DNA of 64,000 nt from Pseudoduganella violacea (GCF_014191875.1 NZ_JACHXD010000004.1:248001-312000), one strand, 5' to 3'. Positions 33,757 through 42,752 are shown, counted from the stretch's first letter. The notes: generated by a model not told the origin, from the sequence alone. Numbers and translations are program-made.

Positions 33757-35305
33757 ACAGTTCCCACTCCTGCTGACGGATGCGCGCCAGCAGCACGCGC
33801 AGTTCGGGGTCCAGGCGGCGGTCTTCTTCGACGGCCGCGATATCGGCCGCCAGCGCTTCCTGCATCTGCGCCAGTTGCGGATGCAGCGCCGCTTCCGGGT
33901 TGTGGCGCAGGCGCAGCCACACGCCCTGGCGCACCGTGATCAGCAGCGCGGCGGCCACCTGCTCCACCAGGTCGAGCACACGCAGGCAGTCGCGTGCGGC
34001 GATGGTACCCATGCTGACCTTGTCCTGGTTGTGGCATTCGGTCGAACGCGAGAAGACCGAGGCCGGCATGGTCAGCTTGAGCGCTTCGGCGGTCCAGGCC
34101 GAGGAGCTGATCTGCAAGGCCTTCAGGCCGTGGTTGATGGCGGCGCGCACACCGGTGGCGCCGGACAGATTGGCCGGCAGGCCGTGGTTGTAGCGGCTGT
34201 CGACCAGCAGCGCCATCTGGCGATCCAGCAGGTCGGCCAAGTTGGCGACGGCATTCTTCATGCCGTCCATGGCGAAAGCGATATGGCCGCCGTAGAAATG
34301 GCCGCCGTGCAGCACGCGCTCGCCCTCGCCATCGATGATGGGATTGTCGTTGGCGCTGTTCAGCTCATTCTCGATGGCGCTGCGGAAGAAAGGCAGCGCA
34401 TCGCTCAGCACCCCGATCACATGCGGCGCACAGCGGATCGAATAGCGGTCCTGCAGGCGTTTGCCGTTGCGTTCCCACTGCGTGGTCGGCAGGTCGCTGC
34501 GCAGCCAGGCCGCGACCTGCTGCATGCCCGCGTGCGGCTTGACCGAGAACAGCACTTCGTCGAAGTGGTGGGCGTTGCCGTCCAGGGCGAAGGAGGCCAT
34601 GGCGGTGATGCGGGTGGTCAGCCGGGACAGGTAGCTGGCGCGGTCGTAGGCCAGGCAGGCCAACGCCGTCATCACGGCGGTGCCGTTCATGATGGCCAGG
34701 CCTTCCTTCGGACGCAGACGCAGCGGCGCGATGCCCGCTTCCTGCAAGGCTTGCGCCGCCGGCACCTGCACGCCGTCGCGCCACACTTCGCGCTCGCCGC
34801 ACAGCACCGCCGCCAGATAGGACAGCGGCGTCAGGTCGCCGCTGGCGCCGACCGAACCTTCGGACGGGATCAGCGGCAACAGGCCGGCGTCCAGCAGGCG
34901 CGCGATCTGTTCCAGCAAGGCCACGCTGACGCCGGAGTAGCCCTTGCTCAGCGAAGCCAGGCGCGCCGCCATGATGGCACGCGTTTGCGGCGGCGAGAAA
35001 TGCTCGCCCAGGCCGCAGCCGTGGTAGGTGTAGAGGTGGTGCGGCAGGTCGGCCACCAGCTCGGGCGGCACGGTCACGGTGCAGGAATCGCCATAGCCGG
35101 TGGTCACGCCGTAGATGGTGCCGTCTTCGCGCAGCAGGCGGTCGAGGAAGTCGGCGCCGCGCGCGATCATGGCGCGGAAGGCCGGATCGTCGGACAAGGC
35201 GGCATCGGCGCGGCCCTGGGCGATATCGACCACGTCTTCGATCGTCAGCCGCGATTGGTCGAAGCGCACGGTGCGCCGCGTATGTTTCAGGTCAGCCAGG
35301 TGCAT
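33749..35305 (-). CDS. Aromatic amino acid ammonia-lyase (HAL/TAL-like) of the APE locus
   Basis: 518 residues from ATG 35305. The MIO prosthetic group would form from Ala154-Ser155-Gly156 in SVGASGDLTPLSYLA. The catalytic Tyr is Y65 in IYGVTTGYG. The amino-acid-selecting pair, which is Ser-His in histidine lyases and His-Leu in tyrosine lyases, appears to read Tyr94-His95 (YTYHGCG), so the substrate cannot be assigned by simple rules. In this locus it could supply a cinnamic or coumaric acid starter. It overlaps the acyltransferase gene by 14 bases. Confidence 0.85.
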   Translation of the reverse strand: MHLADLKHTRRTVRFDQSRLTIEDVVDIAQGRADAALSDDPAFRAMIARGADFLDRLLREDGTIYGVTTGYGDSCTVTVPPELVADLPHHLYTYHGCGLGEHFSPPQTRAIMAARLASLSKGYSGVSVALLEQIARLLDAGLLPLIPSEGSVGASGDLTPLSYLAAVLCGEREVWRDGVQVPAAQALQEAGIAPLRLRPKEGLAIMNGTAVMTALACLAYDRASYLSRLTTRITAMASFALDGNAHHFDEVLFSVKPHAGMQQVAAWLRSDLPTTQWERNGKRLQDRYSIRCAPHVIGVLSDALPFFRSAIENELNSANDNPIIDGEGERVLHGGHFYGGHIAFAMDGMKNAVANLADLLDRQMALLVDSRYNHGLPANLSGATGVRAAINHGLKALQISSSAWTAEALKLTMPASVFSRSTECHNQDKVSMGTIAARDCLRVLDLVEQVAAALLITVRQGVWLRLRHNPEAALHPQLAQMQEALAADIAAVEEDRRLDPELRVLLARIRQQEWELYA

Positions 35306-36233
35306 CGTTTTGTTCCAGTTCGGGAAATTGCCAGAAATCGTAAAAATTGAACCACTGCAGCGGCGCCTGCACGCAAAAATGCTGCAGGCGTGCCGCGTAT
35401 TCGGCCGCCACGGCGGCCAGCGCCGCATCGCGATCCTTGCGCGGCAGGCGCAGCGACTCGCGCAGCAGCTCGAAATGCAGCTCGGCCTGATCGCCGCGCT
35501 GCAGGGTAAATAGCATGTACACCGGACATTGCAGCACGCCGGCCAGCACATAGGGTCCGATGGGGAAAGGCGCGGGCGCGCCCAAAAACTCGGCCGCCGT
35601 CACGCGCGGCTGGCCCGATACCGGCACGCGGTCGCCCGCGATCACCACCAGCTCGCCCCGCCCTACCCGCTCGGCCAGCAGCATGGCGGTGGCGGCCGAC
35701 ATATCGGTCACTTGCAGCATATTCAGCTGACTGGCCGGATTCAAGCGACCCAGCATGCGATTGAAGGCTTGCGCATGGCGCGTATGCACCAGCACCGTCA
35801 GCTTCACATCCGGCCTTTGCAGCGAGAGCACGCGGCACAGTTCCAGATTGCCGAAGTGGGAGCAGATCAGCAGTCCGCCCTGGCCGCGCGCCAGCATGGC
35901 GTTGACCGCGTCCACGCCCACCAGCTTGACGCGGCTGATGTCGAACAGGCCGCCCCACAACAGCATCTTGTCCAGAATGCTCTCGGCAAAGGCGGCGAAG
36001 TGGCGCAGCACGCCCAGGCGCGGCACCGGCGCATAAGCGCCCACGCGCGCCAGATAGGCCGCCGACACGCGGCGCGCGCGCGGCATGGCCAGCAGATACC
36101 AGCCCAGCACCGGATACAGCAGCACGCGGAAAGGCCAGCGCCCCGCCACCCGGAACACCCAGAACAGCAGGCGCATGCCGGCCACGAAGCTCACTTCGTT
36201 GATGGCGGCCCAGTGGCGCGGCGCGGCATTCAT
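35292..36233 (-). CDS. LpxL/HtrB-like acyltransferase of the APE locus
   Basis: 313 residues from ATG 36233. The lysophospholipid/lipid A acyltransferase core is visible: LLICSHFGNLELCR (HX4E), VVIAGDRVPVSG and FPIGPYVLAG. An N-terminal hydrophobic segment (PFRVLLYPVLGWYLLAM) anchors it to the inner membrane. In several APE clusters a glycosyltransferase and acyltransferase are fused (ApeJ); here they are two genes overlapping by 4 bases. It may acylate the lipid anchor. Confidence 0.83.
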   Translation of the reverse strand: MNAAPRHWAAINEVSFVAGMRLLFWVFRVAGRWPFRVLLYPVLGWYLLAMPRARRVSAAYLARVGAYAPVPRLGVLRHFAAFAESILDKMLLWGGLFDISRVKLVGVDAVNAMLARGQGGLLICSHFGNLELCRVLSLQRPDVKLTVLVHTRHAQAFNRMLGRLNPASQLNMLQVTDMSAATAMLLAERVGRGELVVIAGDRVPVSGQPRVTAAEFLGAPAPFPIGPYVLAGVLQCPVYMLFTLQRGDQAELHFELLRESLRLPRKDRDAALAAVAAEYAARLQHFCVQAPLQWFNFYDFWQFPELEQNDAPG

Positions 36234-36973
36234 GGACGCAGCCACTTTCTGGCGAGCAGGCGCGGCGCGCGCGGCAGCATGCCGAAGAACAGGGTGGCGT
36301 GCAGACGCGAGATCAGCACATTGTCTCGCCAGGCCTGGAAGTGCGAGACGCCGTCGGCCGGGTAGGCCACGCGGGTCGGCAGGTTCAGCACCGGCACGCC
36401 GTCCCAATACAGGCGCACCAGGATCTCGATATCGAAATTCATGCGACGGCCCAGGGCGCGCCGCTCCAGCAGAGCCAGCACCGGCGCCAGCGGATAGACG
36501 CGGAAGCCGCACATGGAGTCGCGGATGTCCAGCGACAGGGTATTGATCCAGACCCAGACGTGGGTGGCGTAGCGTCCGTACAACCGCCCCTTGGGTACGG
36601 AATCGTCATAGATCGGGCAGCCCACGATCAGGGTGTCCGGATGCTGGCGGCTCCGCTCCAGGAAGCACGCCACATCGTCCAGATTGTGCTGGCCGTCGGC
36701 GTCCACCTGCAAGGCGTGGCTGAAGCCCAGTTCAGCGGCGCGGCGGAAACCGCTCATCACCGCCCCGCCCTTGCCCTGGTTCTCCGCATGCGTGACCAGG
36801 ATTACCTGTCCGTCATGACGCTGCGCCAGTTCGCGCAGCACGGCGGCGCAGGCGGGCGAACTGCCGTCGTCCACCAGGATGCAGTGCAAGCCGTGCGGCA
36901 GCAGCCCCGCCAGCACGCCGCCGATGGCGTGCTCGTGGTTGTAAACGGGGATGACGATGCAGGGTTTATACAC
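36230..36973 (-). CDS. Family 2 glycosyltransferase of the APE locus
   Basis: 247 residues with a GT2 fold: CIVIPVYNHE, LVDDGSS, GKGGAVMSGFRRA and the DXD-type ALQVDADGQH. Similarity is to dolichol-phosphate mannosyltransferase-like enzymes. It may glycosylate the lipid to which the polyene is attached. It overlaps the methyltransferase end by 8 bases and the acyltransferase start by 4. Confidence 0.87.
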   Translation of the reverse strand: MYKPCIVIPVYNHEHAIGGVLAGLLPHGLHCILVDDGSSPACAAVLRELAQRHDGQVILVTHAENQGKGGAVMSGFRRAAELGFSHALQVDADGQHNLDDVACFLERSRQHPDTLIVGCPIYDDSVPKGRLYGRYATHVWVWINTLSLDIRDSMCGFRVYPLAPVLALLERRALGRRMNFDIEILVRLYWDGVPVLNLPTRVAYPADGVSHFQAWRDNVLISRLHATLFFGMLPRAPRLLARKWLRP

Positions 36974-38054
36974 CGGCCGCTCCGGCGTGGGCGAAGCGCA
37001 GCAGGGAATGGCAGTAGCCGATGCCGTCGCGCGCGGTCAGCAGGCGCAGGCCGGCCGCTTCGGCCAGGCGGATATAGTCGCCGCTTTCGTAGATCTTGCT
37101 GTTGCCGCTGGCCATGGCCGTGAAATACGGCGAGGTGTTGATCAGGCAGTAGGAGGCGATATCGTATTGCTGGCGGTCCCAGAAGGTGTCCATGATCAGC
37201 ACCTGCCCGCCCGGCGCCAGCGCGGCGGCGGCGCGCTGCAGGATGGTGGCGATGGCCGCCTCACTGAAGCAGCTGAGGAATTGGCTCATCCAGATCAGGT
37301 CCATGCCGGCTGGCAGCGGCTTGTCCGCATCCAGCAGGTCGACCGCGTGCAGGTGGGCGCGTTCGCGCAGGCCGGCCGCTTGCAGGTTCTGTTCGGCCAC
37401 GGCCAACTGGCGCGGCAAGTCCACCAGATGCAGCTCCGCCTCGGCGCTATAGCCCAGCGCCGCCAGCGTGAACTTGCCGGTATTGGCGCCGATATCCATC
37501 ACGCGGCGCGGACCGGTGGCGAAAACGTCCGGCAGAATCTGCGGGAAGGAGGTGTCGGAATAATGGTGGTCGAAAGCGAACCAGCTGCTCTTGGCCGGTT
37601 CCGGCAGCTGCGACATGCCTTCATACAGCGTGGACCAGTCGCCCAGCGCCTTCAGGCCCAGCGGTTTTTCCTGATCCAGCGATTTATCGAGATCGTACAG
37701 GCCGAGGTAGTTGACGTCGTGGTTGAAGTCCAGATTGATCTGCGTGATCGTGTCCGTCAGGACGCAGTAGCCGACTTTATCCAGCACATAGCGGCCGCCC
37801 TGCAATTGCACGGCGCCGGCCGAGAGGCAGGTTTCCAGCACCACTTTCAGCGCATACTCGCTCCATTGGCCGCCGGCCGCCAATTCCGCCACGCTCAAGC
37901 CCGCGCCGCCGGCGTCGGACAGCGCCTGCAGCATGCCGCGCTTCCAGGCATAGCGCACGCACTGGAACACCACGGGGCCGAAAGCGATTTTCTGCGCCTC
38001 GTAACGGGCGGCAAAAGCGGTCTGGCGGGGCGGAGAGAAGGACTTGTCTTGCAT
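36966..38054 (-). CDS. SAM-dependent methyltransferase of the APE locus
   Basis: 362 residues from ATG 38054. An N-terminal dimerisation/winged-helix region precedes the SAM-binding motif RVMDIGANTGKFTLAALG, followed by HLVDLP, HAVDLLD and DLIWMSQFLSCFSE, the layout of class I O- or C-methyltransferases acting on aromatics. A role in methylating the aryl head group is likely from context. It begins 14 bases after the ligase stop. Confidence 0.82.
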   Translation of the reverse strand: MQDKSFSPPRQTAFAARYEAQKIAFGPVVFQCVRYAWKRGMLQALSDAGGAGLSVAELAAGGQWSEYALKVVLETCLSAGAVQLQGGRYVLDKVGYCVLTDTITQINLDFNHDVNYLGLYDLDKSLDQEKPLGLKALGDWSTLYEGMSQLPEPAKSSWFAFDHHYSDTSFPQILPDVFATGPRRVMDIGANTGKFTLAALGYSAEAELHLVDLPRQLAVAEQNLQAAGLRERAHLHAVDLLDADKPLPAGMDLIWMSQFLSCFSEAAIATILQRAAAALAPGGQVLIMDTFWDRQQYDIASYCLINTSPYFTAMASGNSKIYESGDYIRLAEAAGLRLLTARDGIGYCHSLLRFAHAGAAGV

Positions 38055-38068
38055 GGGTTCTTTCAGGA

Positions 38069-39829
38069 TCAGGGTGCGGCGAACAGCAGACGGCCGCTGG
38101 CATGCTGCCCGGCCGCCGAGAGATAACGGAATTGCACGCTGGCCTTGGCGCGGTCGTGCAGCAGCTCCAGTTGCACGGTGGCGCCGGGCGCGATCACCTG
38201 CTGGAATTTCAGGGCCGCGACTTCGCGGAAAACAGGCGGCAGCGCGAAGGCCTGGCGCGCCTGGCCGATGGCCCAATCCAGCTGGGCCACGCCGGGCAGG
38301 ATGGGCGAACCGGGGAAGTGGCCTTCGAAATACAGCAGGTCAGGCGGCACGCTCAGCTCCAGCAACAGGCGCTGTTCGCCGCGTTCCAGCTCGCGCCACT
38401 GCGGCTGGCGCGGACGCTGTTCCAGCGCGGCAGCTTCATCGTCCAGCAGCGCCAGCAAGGCGGCGCGCGTGGTCTTGCCCTGGGCGTTGAGCGGCAGGCT
38501 ATCCAGATAGCGCCAGCGGCGCGGCAGCGCCACTGCTTCGGCCACCGGCGCCAGCACTGCGCGCAGGCGCTGGTTCAACGCCGCCTTGCCCTGCGCCGCC
38601 AGCAGCGCCCTGCCCTCCTGGTTCAGTACCACAAAGGCCGCCAGGCGCATGCGCGCGCCATCGTCCGGCACGATACGCGCCTGCTCGGCCAGGCCGCTGG
38701 CTTGCAGGGCCGCTTCCAGCGCATCGAGCGAGACGCGCTTTTCTTCCACCTTGACGATGCGGTCGGCCCGGCCCAGCAGCTCGAAAGCCTGGGGGCCGGC
38801 CGGGCGGGCGCGGTCGGCCAGCGCCAGCCAATGCGCATCCGGCAGATGGGGCGAGCGCACTTCCAGCGCGCCTTCGCCCTGTTTCGCGTCCGTGGCAATG
38901 CGCCACTCGACATTGGGGAAGGCATGCCAGCACGCCGATGCGGCGACGCCGGCCGCGCGCTGGCGCCAGGCCACGCCGCCGGTTTCGCTGCTGCCGTAAA
39001 TTTCCAGCGGCACCTGGCCCAGCATGGCGCCAGCGGCCAGCGCCGCCTCTTCCGGCAGCGGGCCGCCGGAAGAGAATACGGCGCGCAAGCGGGCCGCCGC
39101 CATCGTCCAGTCCAGATGCGCGGGCAGACGCTTCAAATGGGCCGGGCTGCTGACCAGTACCGATGGCCGCTGTGCCAGCGCCTGCGCCAGTTCTTCGGGA
39201 TACTGCACGCTCAGCGCCTGCAACGGCCGCGCCGCGCACAAAGGCCATAGCACCTTGAACAACAGGCCGTAGATATGCTGGTGCGAGACCGTCGCCACGA
39301 GGGCGGCATCCCCCAGGCGGTCGCCGAACATCCGCTCCAGCACCGCCACTTCGCTTGCCAGTTGCGACAGGCGCTTGGGCACGGCCTGCGCCGCTCCCGT
39401 GCTGCCCGAGGTGTGCACCACCAGCGCCGGGAAATCGCCGTCGAGCGCGCGCGGCGGCGGCACGGTGGTGGCCTCCGTCGCGGCATCGCCCGGCGCCGCC
39501 AGCGGCTGCCATTGCGGCGGGAACTGGCCGAGGAAACCGTCGACCTTGCCCTGCAGCGCGGCACAGCTGGCGTCCAGGGTATCGGCCGTCAGCCACACGG
39601 TCTTGCCGGCCTGCCAGGCACCCAGCAGGGCCGCGCCGAATTCCAGGCTGTCGTCCAGGTACAGTGCGTAATCGCGGCCCGGCTGCCCGGCCAGCAAGGC
39701 GCTCCAGGCGTGCACGCGCGCCAGCAGCCAGGCGTTGCTCAGGGGCTGATCCGCGCGCCAGCCCACGCAGGCGGCGGGGTCGCGCTGGAGCAGCGCGGGG
39801 ACAAGGCTGGACAGTGAATCAGGCATCAT
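38069..39829 (-). CDS. Acyl/aryl-CoA or -ACP ligase fused to ApeI-like hotdog dehydratase
   Basis: 586 residues. The first 440 form an AMP-binding adenylation domain (VVHTSGSTGAAQAVPKR, IYGSSETGG, GRADRIVKVEEKRVS). The last 130 are a FabZ/FabA-like hotdog (YFEGHFPGSPILPGVAQLDW, LKFQQVIAPG). This joins the functions of ApeH, which activates the aryl starter, and ApeI, which dehydrates. If ApeI must pair with ApeP, the fusion would tie starter loading to the dehydratase complex. It overlaps the membrane-protein gene by 11 bases. Confidence 0.87.
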   Translation of the reverse strand: MMPDSLSSLVPALLQRDPAACVGWRADQPLSNAWLLARVHAWSALLAGQPGRDYALYLDDSLEFGAALLGAWQAGKTVWLTADTLDASCAALQGKVDGFLGQFPPQWQPLAAPGDAATEATTVPPPRALDGDFPALVVHTSGSTGAAQAVPKRLSQLASEVAVLERMFGDRLGDAALVATVSHQHIYGLLFKVLWPLCAARPLQALSVQYPEELAQALAQRPSVLVSSPAHLKRLPAHLDWTMAAARLRAVFSSGGPLPEEAALAAGAMLGQVPLEIYGSSETGGVAWRQRAAGVAASACWHAFPNVEWRIATDAKQGEGALEVRSPHLPDAHWLALADRARPAGPQAFELLGRADRIVKVEEKRVSLDALEAALQASGLAEQARIVPDDGARMRLAAFVVLNQEGRALLAAQGKAALNQRLRAVLAPVAEAVALPRRWRYLDSLPLNAQGKTTRAALLALLDDEAAALEQRPRQPQWRELERGEQRLLLELSVPPDLLYFEGHFPGSPILPGVAQLDWAIGQARQAFALPPVFREVAALKFQQVIAPGATVQLELLHDRAKASVQFRYLSAAGQHASGRLLFAAP

Positions 39830-40364
39830 GCAGGCGGCGGAAACGGCGGCGCGCCAGCAGTTCTCCCGCGAACAGCACGCCCATCAAAATATAGGAAATC
39901 ACCCCGTTGTACAGAGTCCAGACAGCTTCCGGCGCCCACAGCGCGGTGGCCAGCGCCACGCTGCCGTTGAACACGAAAAAGGCGCACCAGACCTGGGTCA
40001 CGCGGCGCGTATAGCGCACGCCTTCCGGCGGCAGGTCCGGCTCGCGCAGGCGCGCCAGCCGTTCGACCATGGAAACCGGCGTGGTCAGGCTATAGCCGAA
40101 AGCCGCCAGGAAGGCGGCATTCACCAGCACCGGATACAGCTTGAGCGGCAGCAGCAGATTGCTCCACACCGCGCAGCCCACCAGTACCAGCGCGCCGGCC
40201 ACCGACCAGCGCGCCGCGCTGCTCAGCTTCAAGGCCGGCAGGCGGCTGGCGGCGGCCAGCAACAGCAACAGCGCCAGCCAGCGCGGCTCGACCCTGCCAT
40301 GCCCCAGCCAGATGGCCAGGGGATACAGCAGCGTAAGCAGCACCGTGAGCGCGGTCAGCAGCAT
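39819..40364 (-). CDS. Integral membrane protein of the APE locus (COG4648-like)
   Basis: 181 residues with five or six hydrophobic helices (LLTALTVLLTLLYPLAIWLG, WSVAGALVLVGCAVW, VLVNAAFLAAFGYSL, WCAFFVFNGSVALATALWA and a final ISYILMGVLFAGEL). A loop with REPDLPPEGVRYTRRVTQ fits the membrane protein found beside the carrier proteins in APE clusters (ApeG position). Its role is unknown. Confidence 0.75.
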   Translation of the reverse strand: MLLTALTVLLTLLYPLAIWLGHGRVEPRWLALLLLLAAASRLPALKLSSAARWSVAGALVLVGCAVWSNLLLPLKLYPVLVNAAFLAAFGYSLTTPVSMVERLARLREPDLPPEGVRYTRRVTQVWCAFFVFNGSVALATALWAPEAVWTLYNGVISYILMGVLFAGELLARRRFRRLHDA

Positions 40365-40365
40365 C

Positions 40366-40641
40366 TCAGGCCGTCTGTTCGGCCACGGCCAGGCCGCTCA
40401 GCGCATCCACCACATCGTTGATAGTGCGGATGTTCTTGAACACTTCCGGCTGCAGACGCTTGCCGGTCAGCTGCTTCAGTTGCACAGCCAGGTCGACGGC
40501 GTCGATGCTGTCGATGTCCAGGTCCGCGTACAGATTCGATTCCGGCTTCAGTTCCGCCGCATCCAGTTCAAACATTTCAGCCAGCAGCTTGACGACCCAT
40601 TGCTGCATCTCGTCGCGGCTCATTTGGTTCAGATCTACCAT
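40366..40641 (-). CDS. apeF: Acyl carrier protein 2 of the APE locus
   Basis: 91 residues from ATG 40641. The phosphopantetheine site is Ser45 in DLDIDSIDAVDLA, and the surrounding four-helix ACP pattern is complete. It would carry the growing polyene. It lies 13 bases after the first carrier-protein gene and 1 base before the membrane-protein gene. Which carrier takes the starter and which the extender is known for other APE systems but cannot be seen here. Confidence 0.9.
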   Translation of the reverse strand: MVDLNQMSRDEMQQWVVKLLAEMFELDAAELKPESNLYADLDIDSIDAVDLAVQLKQLTGKRLQPEVFKNIRTINDVVDALSGLAVAEQTA

Positions 40642-40654
40642 TTCCCGTTTCCTC

Positions 40655-40909
40655 TTACTTCTTGCCCTGGCTTTCAACCAGGGCTGCCAGTGCGCGTACC
40701 GATGCAAAGTGACGACGCGTATCGGCCGAATCGGCCGACAAAGAAATCCCGTAGCGCTTTTGCAGCGCCACGCCCAGTTCCAGCGCATCGATGGAATCCA
40801 GGCCAAGGCCTTCGACAAACAGCGGAGCTTCGTTGTCGATATCGTCAGGCGCGATATCCTCCAGCTGAAGCACTTCAATAATCAGTTCCTTGACTTCCTG
40901 TTCAAACAT
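40655..40909 (-). CDS. apeE: Acyl carrier protein 1 of the APE locus
   Basis: 84 residues with the phosphopantetheine site Ser39 in GLGLDSIDALELG. It is acidic and helical as usual, with a basic C-terminus (SQGKK). It overlaps the acyltransferase gene by 8 bases. In described systems ApeE receives the activated aryl starter from ApeH. Confidence 0.9.
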   Translation of the reverse strand: MFEQEVKELIIEVLQLEDIAPDDIDNEAPLFVEGLGLDSIDALELGVALQKRYGISLSADSADTRRHFASVRALAALVESQGKK

Positions 40910-41675
40910 GGCCTTGAGACTTCCCCGTAAAATAATGTTGCAGATATTCTGTGAGCTGGCGCGCCGCTAATACCTCGCTCGCGCCATTGCCGATAAAGCT
41001 CCCGATCGGCAGGTCTTCCTGTACTTCGATGCGGAAGCGCACCACGCGCGGCGGCACCTTCCACCATTTTTCGCCTTTGCCCAGCGTGGCCGGCTGGCAG
41101 CCGATCACCACCGGCGTGATGTCGCGCGCGCCGCGCACGGCGATATTGGCCGCGCCGCGTTTCATGCTGATCACGCCATCGCGGCCCGTGCGCGTGCCTT
41201 CCGGGAAGATGATCAGGTTATTGCCCCGCTCCAAAGAAGCGATGCAGTCATCCACCAGTTCCACCCCGCCGTGGTTGGCGATATAGCCGGCCGCCAGGAT
41301 CGGTCCCCGCATGAAGGGGTTGTTCCATAAATCGGCCTTGACGATGCAGTCGGCATTCTTGACGAAGGCCATCAGGAACACCGTATCGATCAGGGTCGGA
41401 TGGTTCGCCAGGATCAGCAGGCCGCCGCGCTCCAGCTTCTCCATGCCGGACAGCTCGTAGCGCAGCACGCCCAGCGCCTGCATCATCTCCACATACACCC
41501 GAAAGCTGGCGCGTATCACGCCGCGCGACAGCGCTACGCGCCGCGCCGGATCGCGCACCAGCAATTGCAGCACGGGGAAAACCATCACCCGCAGCAGCAG
41601 GCCGCCAATGCCGAACAGTGCAAAACTCAGGCCGGTGGCAAATACGCGCCAGCAGCGCCCCAGGCGCTCAGACAT
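40902..41675 (-). CDS. 1-Acylglycerol-phosphate-type acyltransferase of the APE locus
   Basis: 257 residues. After an N-terminal membrane helix (SFALFGIGGLLLRVMVFPVL) come the PlsC motifs LILANHPTLIDTVFLM (HX4D), FPEGTRTGRDGVI and a later PVVIGCQP. It probably transfers an acyl chain, possibly the polyene itself, to the lipid anchor (ApeD position). It overlaps both neighbours by 8 bases. Confidence 0.85.
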   Translation of the reverse strand: MSERLGRCWRVFATGLSFALFGIGGLLLRVMVFPVLQLLVRDPARRVALSRGVIRASFRVYVEMMQALGVLRYELSGMEKLERGGLLILANHPTLIDTVFLMAFVKNADCIVKADLWNNPFMRGPILAAGYIANHGGVELVDDCIASLERGNNLIIFPEGTRTGRDGVISMKRGAANIAVRGARDITPVVIGCQPATLGKGEKWWKVPPRVVRFRIEVQEDLPIGSFIGNGASEVLAARQLTEYLQHYFTGKSQGHV

Positions 41676-42414
41676 CGCGCTGCCAGCGCCAGCGTCGGCG
41701 CTCTGCCTGCCGCGTCAATTCCGTTTGCCGCGCCAGGAAAAAGCGCAGCACATCGAGTTCGCCCGGGCCTTGCTCAGTAACGGCGCGCGCGGCCTCCGGC
41801 GCGGCGCAGCCTTCCCACGACAGGCGCAAGCCACCTGCGGCAGCAGGCGCCATCAGCCAGGCAAAGGCAAACGGCTGCTCGTCGCAATCGGCAAATGCGC
41901 CAAACACCTCGGGCAAAGGACAATCGGCCGCCACCAGCAGCACCTGCGGCGCGCCGTCGGCCAGCAGGCCGCAGGCTTCGATCACCGCATGCTCCAGCGA
42001 GCTGGCGCCGGCGGCCAGCGCCACGTGATTGGCACGCTCGCTGCGGGCAATGGAAAACAGTCCGGCCGTGGCGTTATGCACCGCCATGCCGAAAGCCGTC
42101 GGCGACAGCGTTTCGCCCTGCGCCAATTGGCCCAGCAGCTCCACCGCGCGCGCCACGTCGCCATGGCGCGAACTGAAGACCATGGGAATGCCGCGCTGTT
42201 CGCCCAGGCAGGCGTAGGCCGCCTCCAGCGCCATCTTGCCCAGCGGCGCGGCACGGCGGCGCAGCATGGGCGGCATCGCGCGCACGGCCGGTTCGGCCGC
42301 GCCCTCTATGCGAAATGGGGACGCGCTCCAGTCCAGCCACGCCTCAGGCGAGCATAGACCCGGCGCCCATGCGGCATGCGCCGCAATGGAAAAAGAAACT
42401 GACTGAACACGCAT
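41668..42414 (-). CDS. apeC: Chain-length-factor-like ketosynthase partner (ApeC type)
   Basis: 248 residues, much shorter than a ketosynthase. It follows the N-terminal half of that fold: GKMALEAAYACLGEQRGIPMVFSSRHGD, then FGMAVHNATAGLFSIA, where the catalytic Cys region has no Cys. This is the pattern of the inactive partner ApeC, which forms a complex with ApeO and affects chain length. It is the first gene of the operon and follows an AT-rich leader. Confidence 0.85.
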   Translation of the reverse strand: MRVQSVSFSIAAHAAWAPGLCSPEAWLDWSASPFRIEGAAEPAVRAMPPMLRRRAAPLGKMALEAAYACLGEQRGIPMVFSSRHGDVARAVELLGQLAQGETLSPTAFGMAVHNATAGLFSIARSERANHVALAAGASSLEHAVIEACGLLADGAPQVLLVAADCPLPEVFGAFADCDEQPFAFAWLMAPAAAGGLRLSWEGCAAPEAARAVTEQGPGELDVLRFFLARQTELTRQAERRRWRWQRDV

Positions 42415-42752
42415 CAGTGTTGACGATCCCGAAATATTTTTATATGCCTTACTTATTTACCAACAGGCAAATTTAGTCTGCAAAATTATAATCGAAGGGA
42501 TGTCGGTTGACTAAGAGAAATATACGCAAAACAATGGCAATTCTTATGAAAATTACCGACAAATCTCACCAATTATCACGAAATTGCCGAGATTTAGTTA
42601 ATATTGATAGTTTTACCCTGCAAAAATAGCAAGCAAAGCCAGCAGGCCCTTAAGCTCGCGTAAAGGTGATCGACTAATTTTTACTACCTATAATTACATT
42701 TGAAAATATGGAATTTTCATGGACCGCAGCGCCCGGCGCCGCGGTCCATCCA
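42415..42752. other. 338-base AT-rich region upstream of the APE operon
   Basis: No gene is visible. Composition is strikingly AT-rich against the GC-rich surroundings, especially 42430-42610 and 42670-42720. A TATAAT on the minus strand (42490-42485) is a possible -10 box for the APE operon, but its -35 (TTAGTC, 17 bases upstream) is weak, so an activator or relief of H-NS-type silencing may be needed. A GC-rich inverted repeat, GGACCGC with GCGGTCC (42721-42747), lies just after the stop of the ABC ATPase gene and could end that operon, though without a clear T run. Confidence 0.5.
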
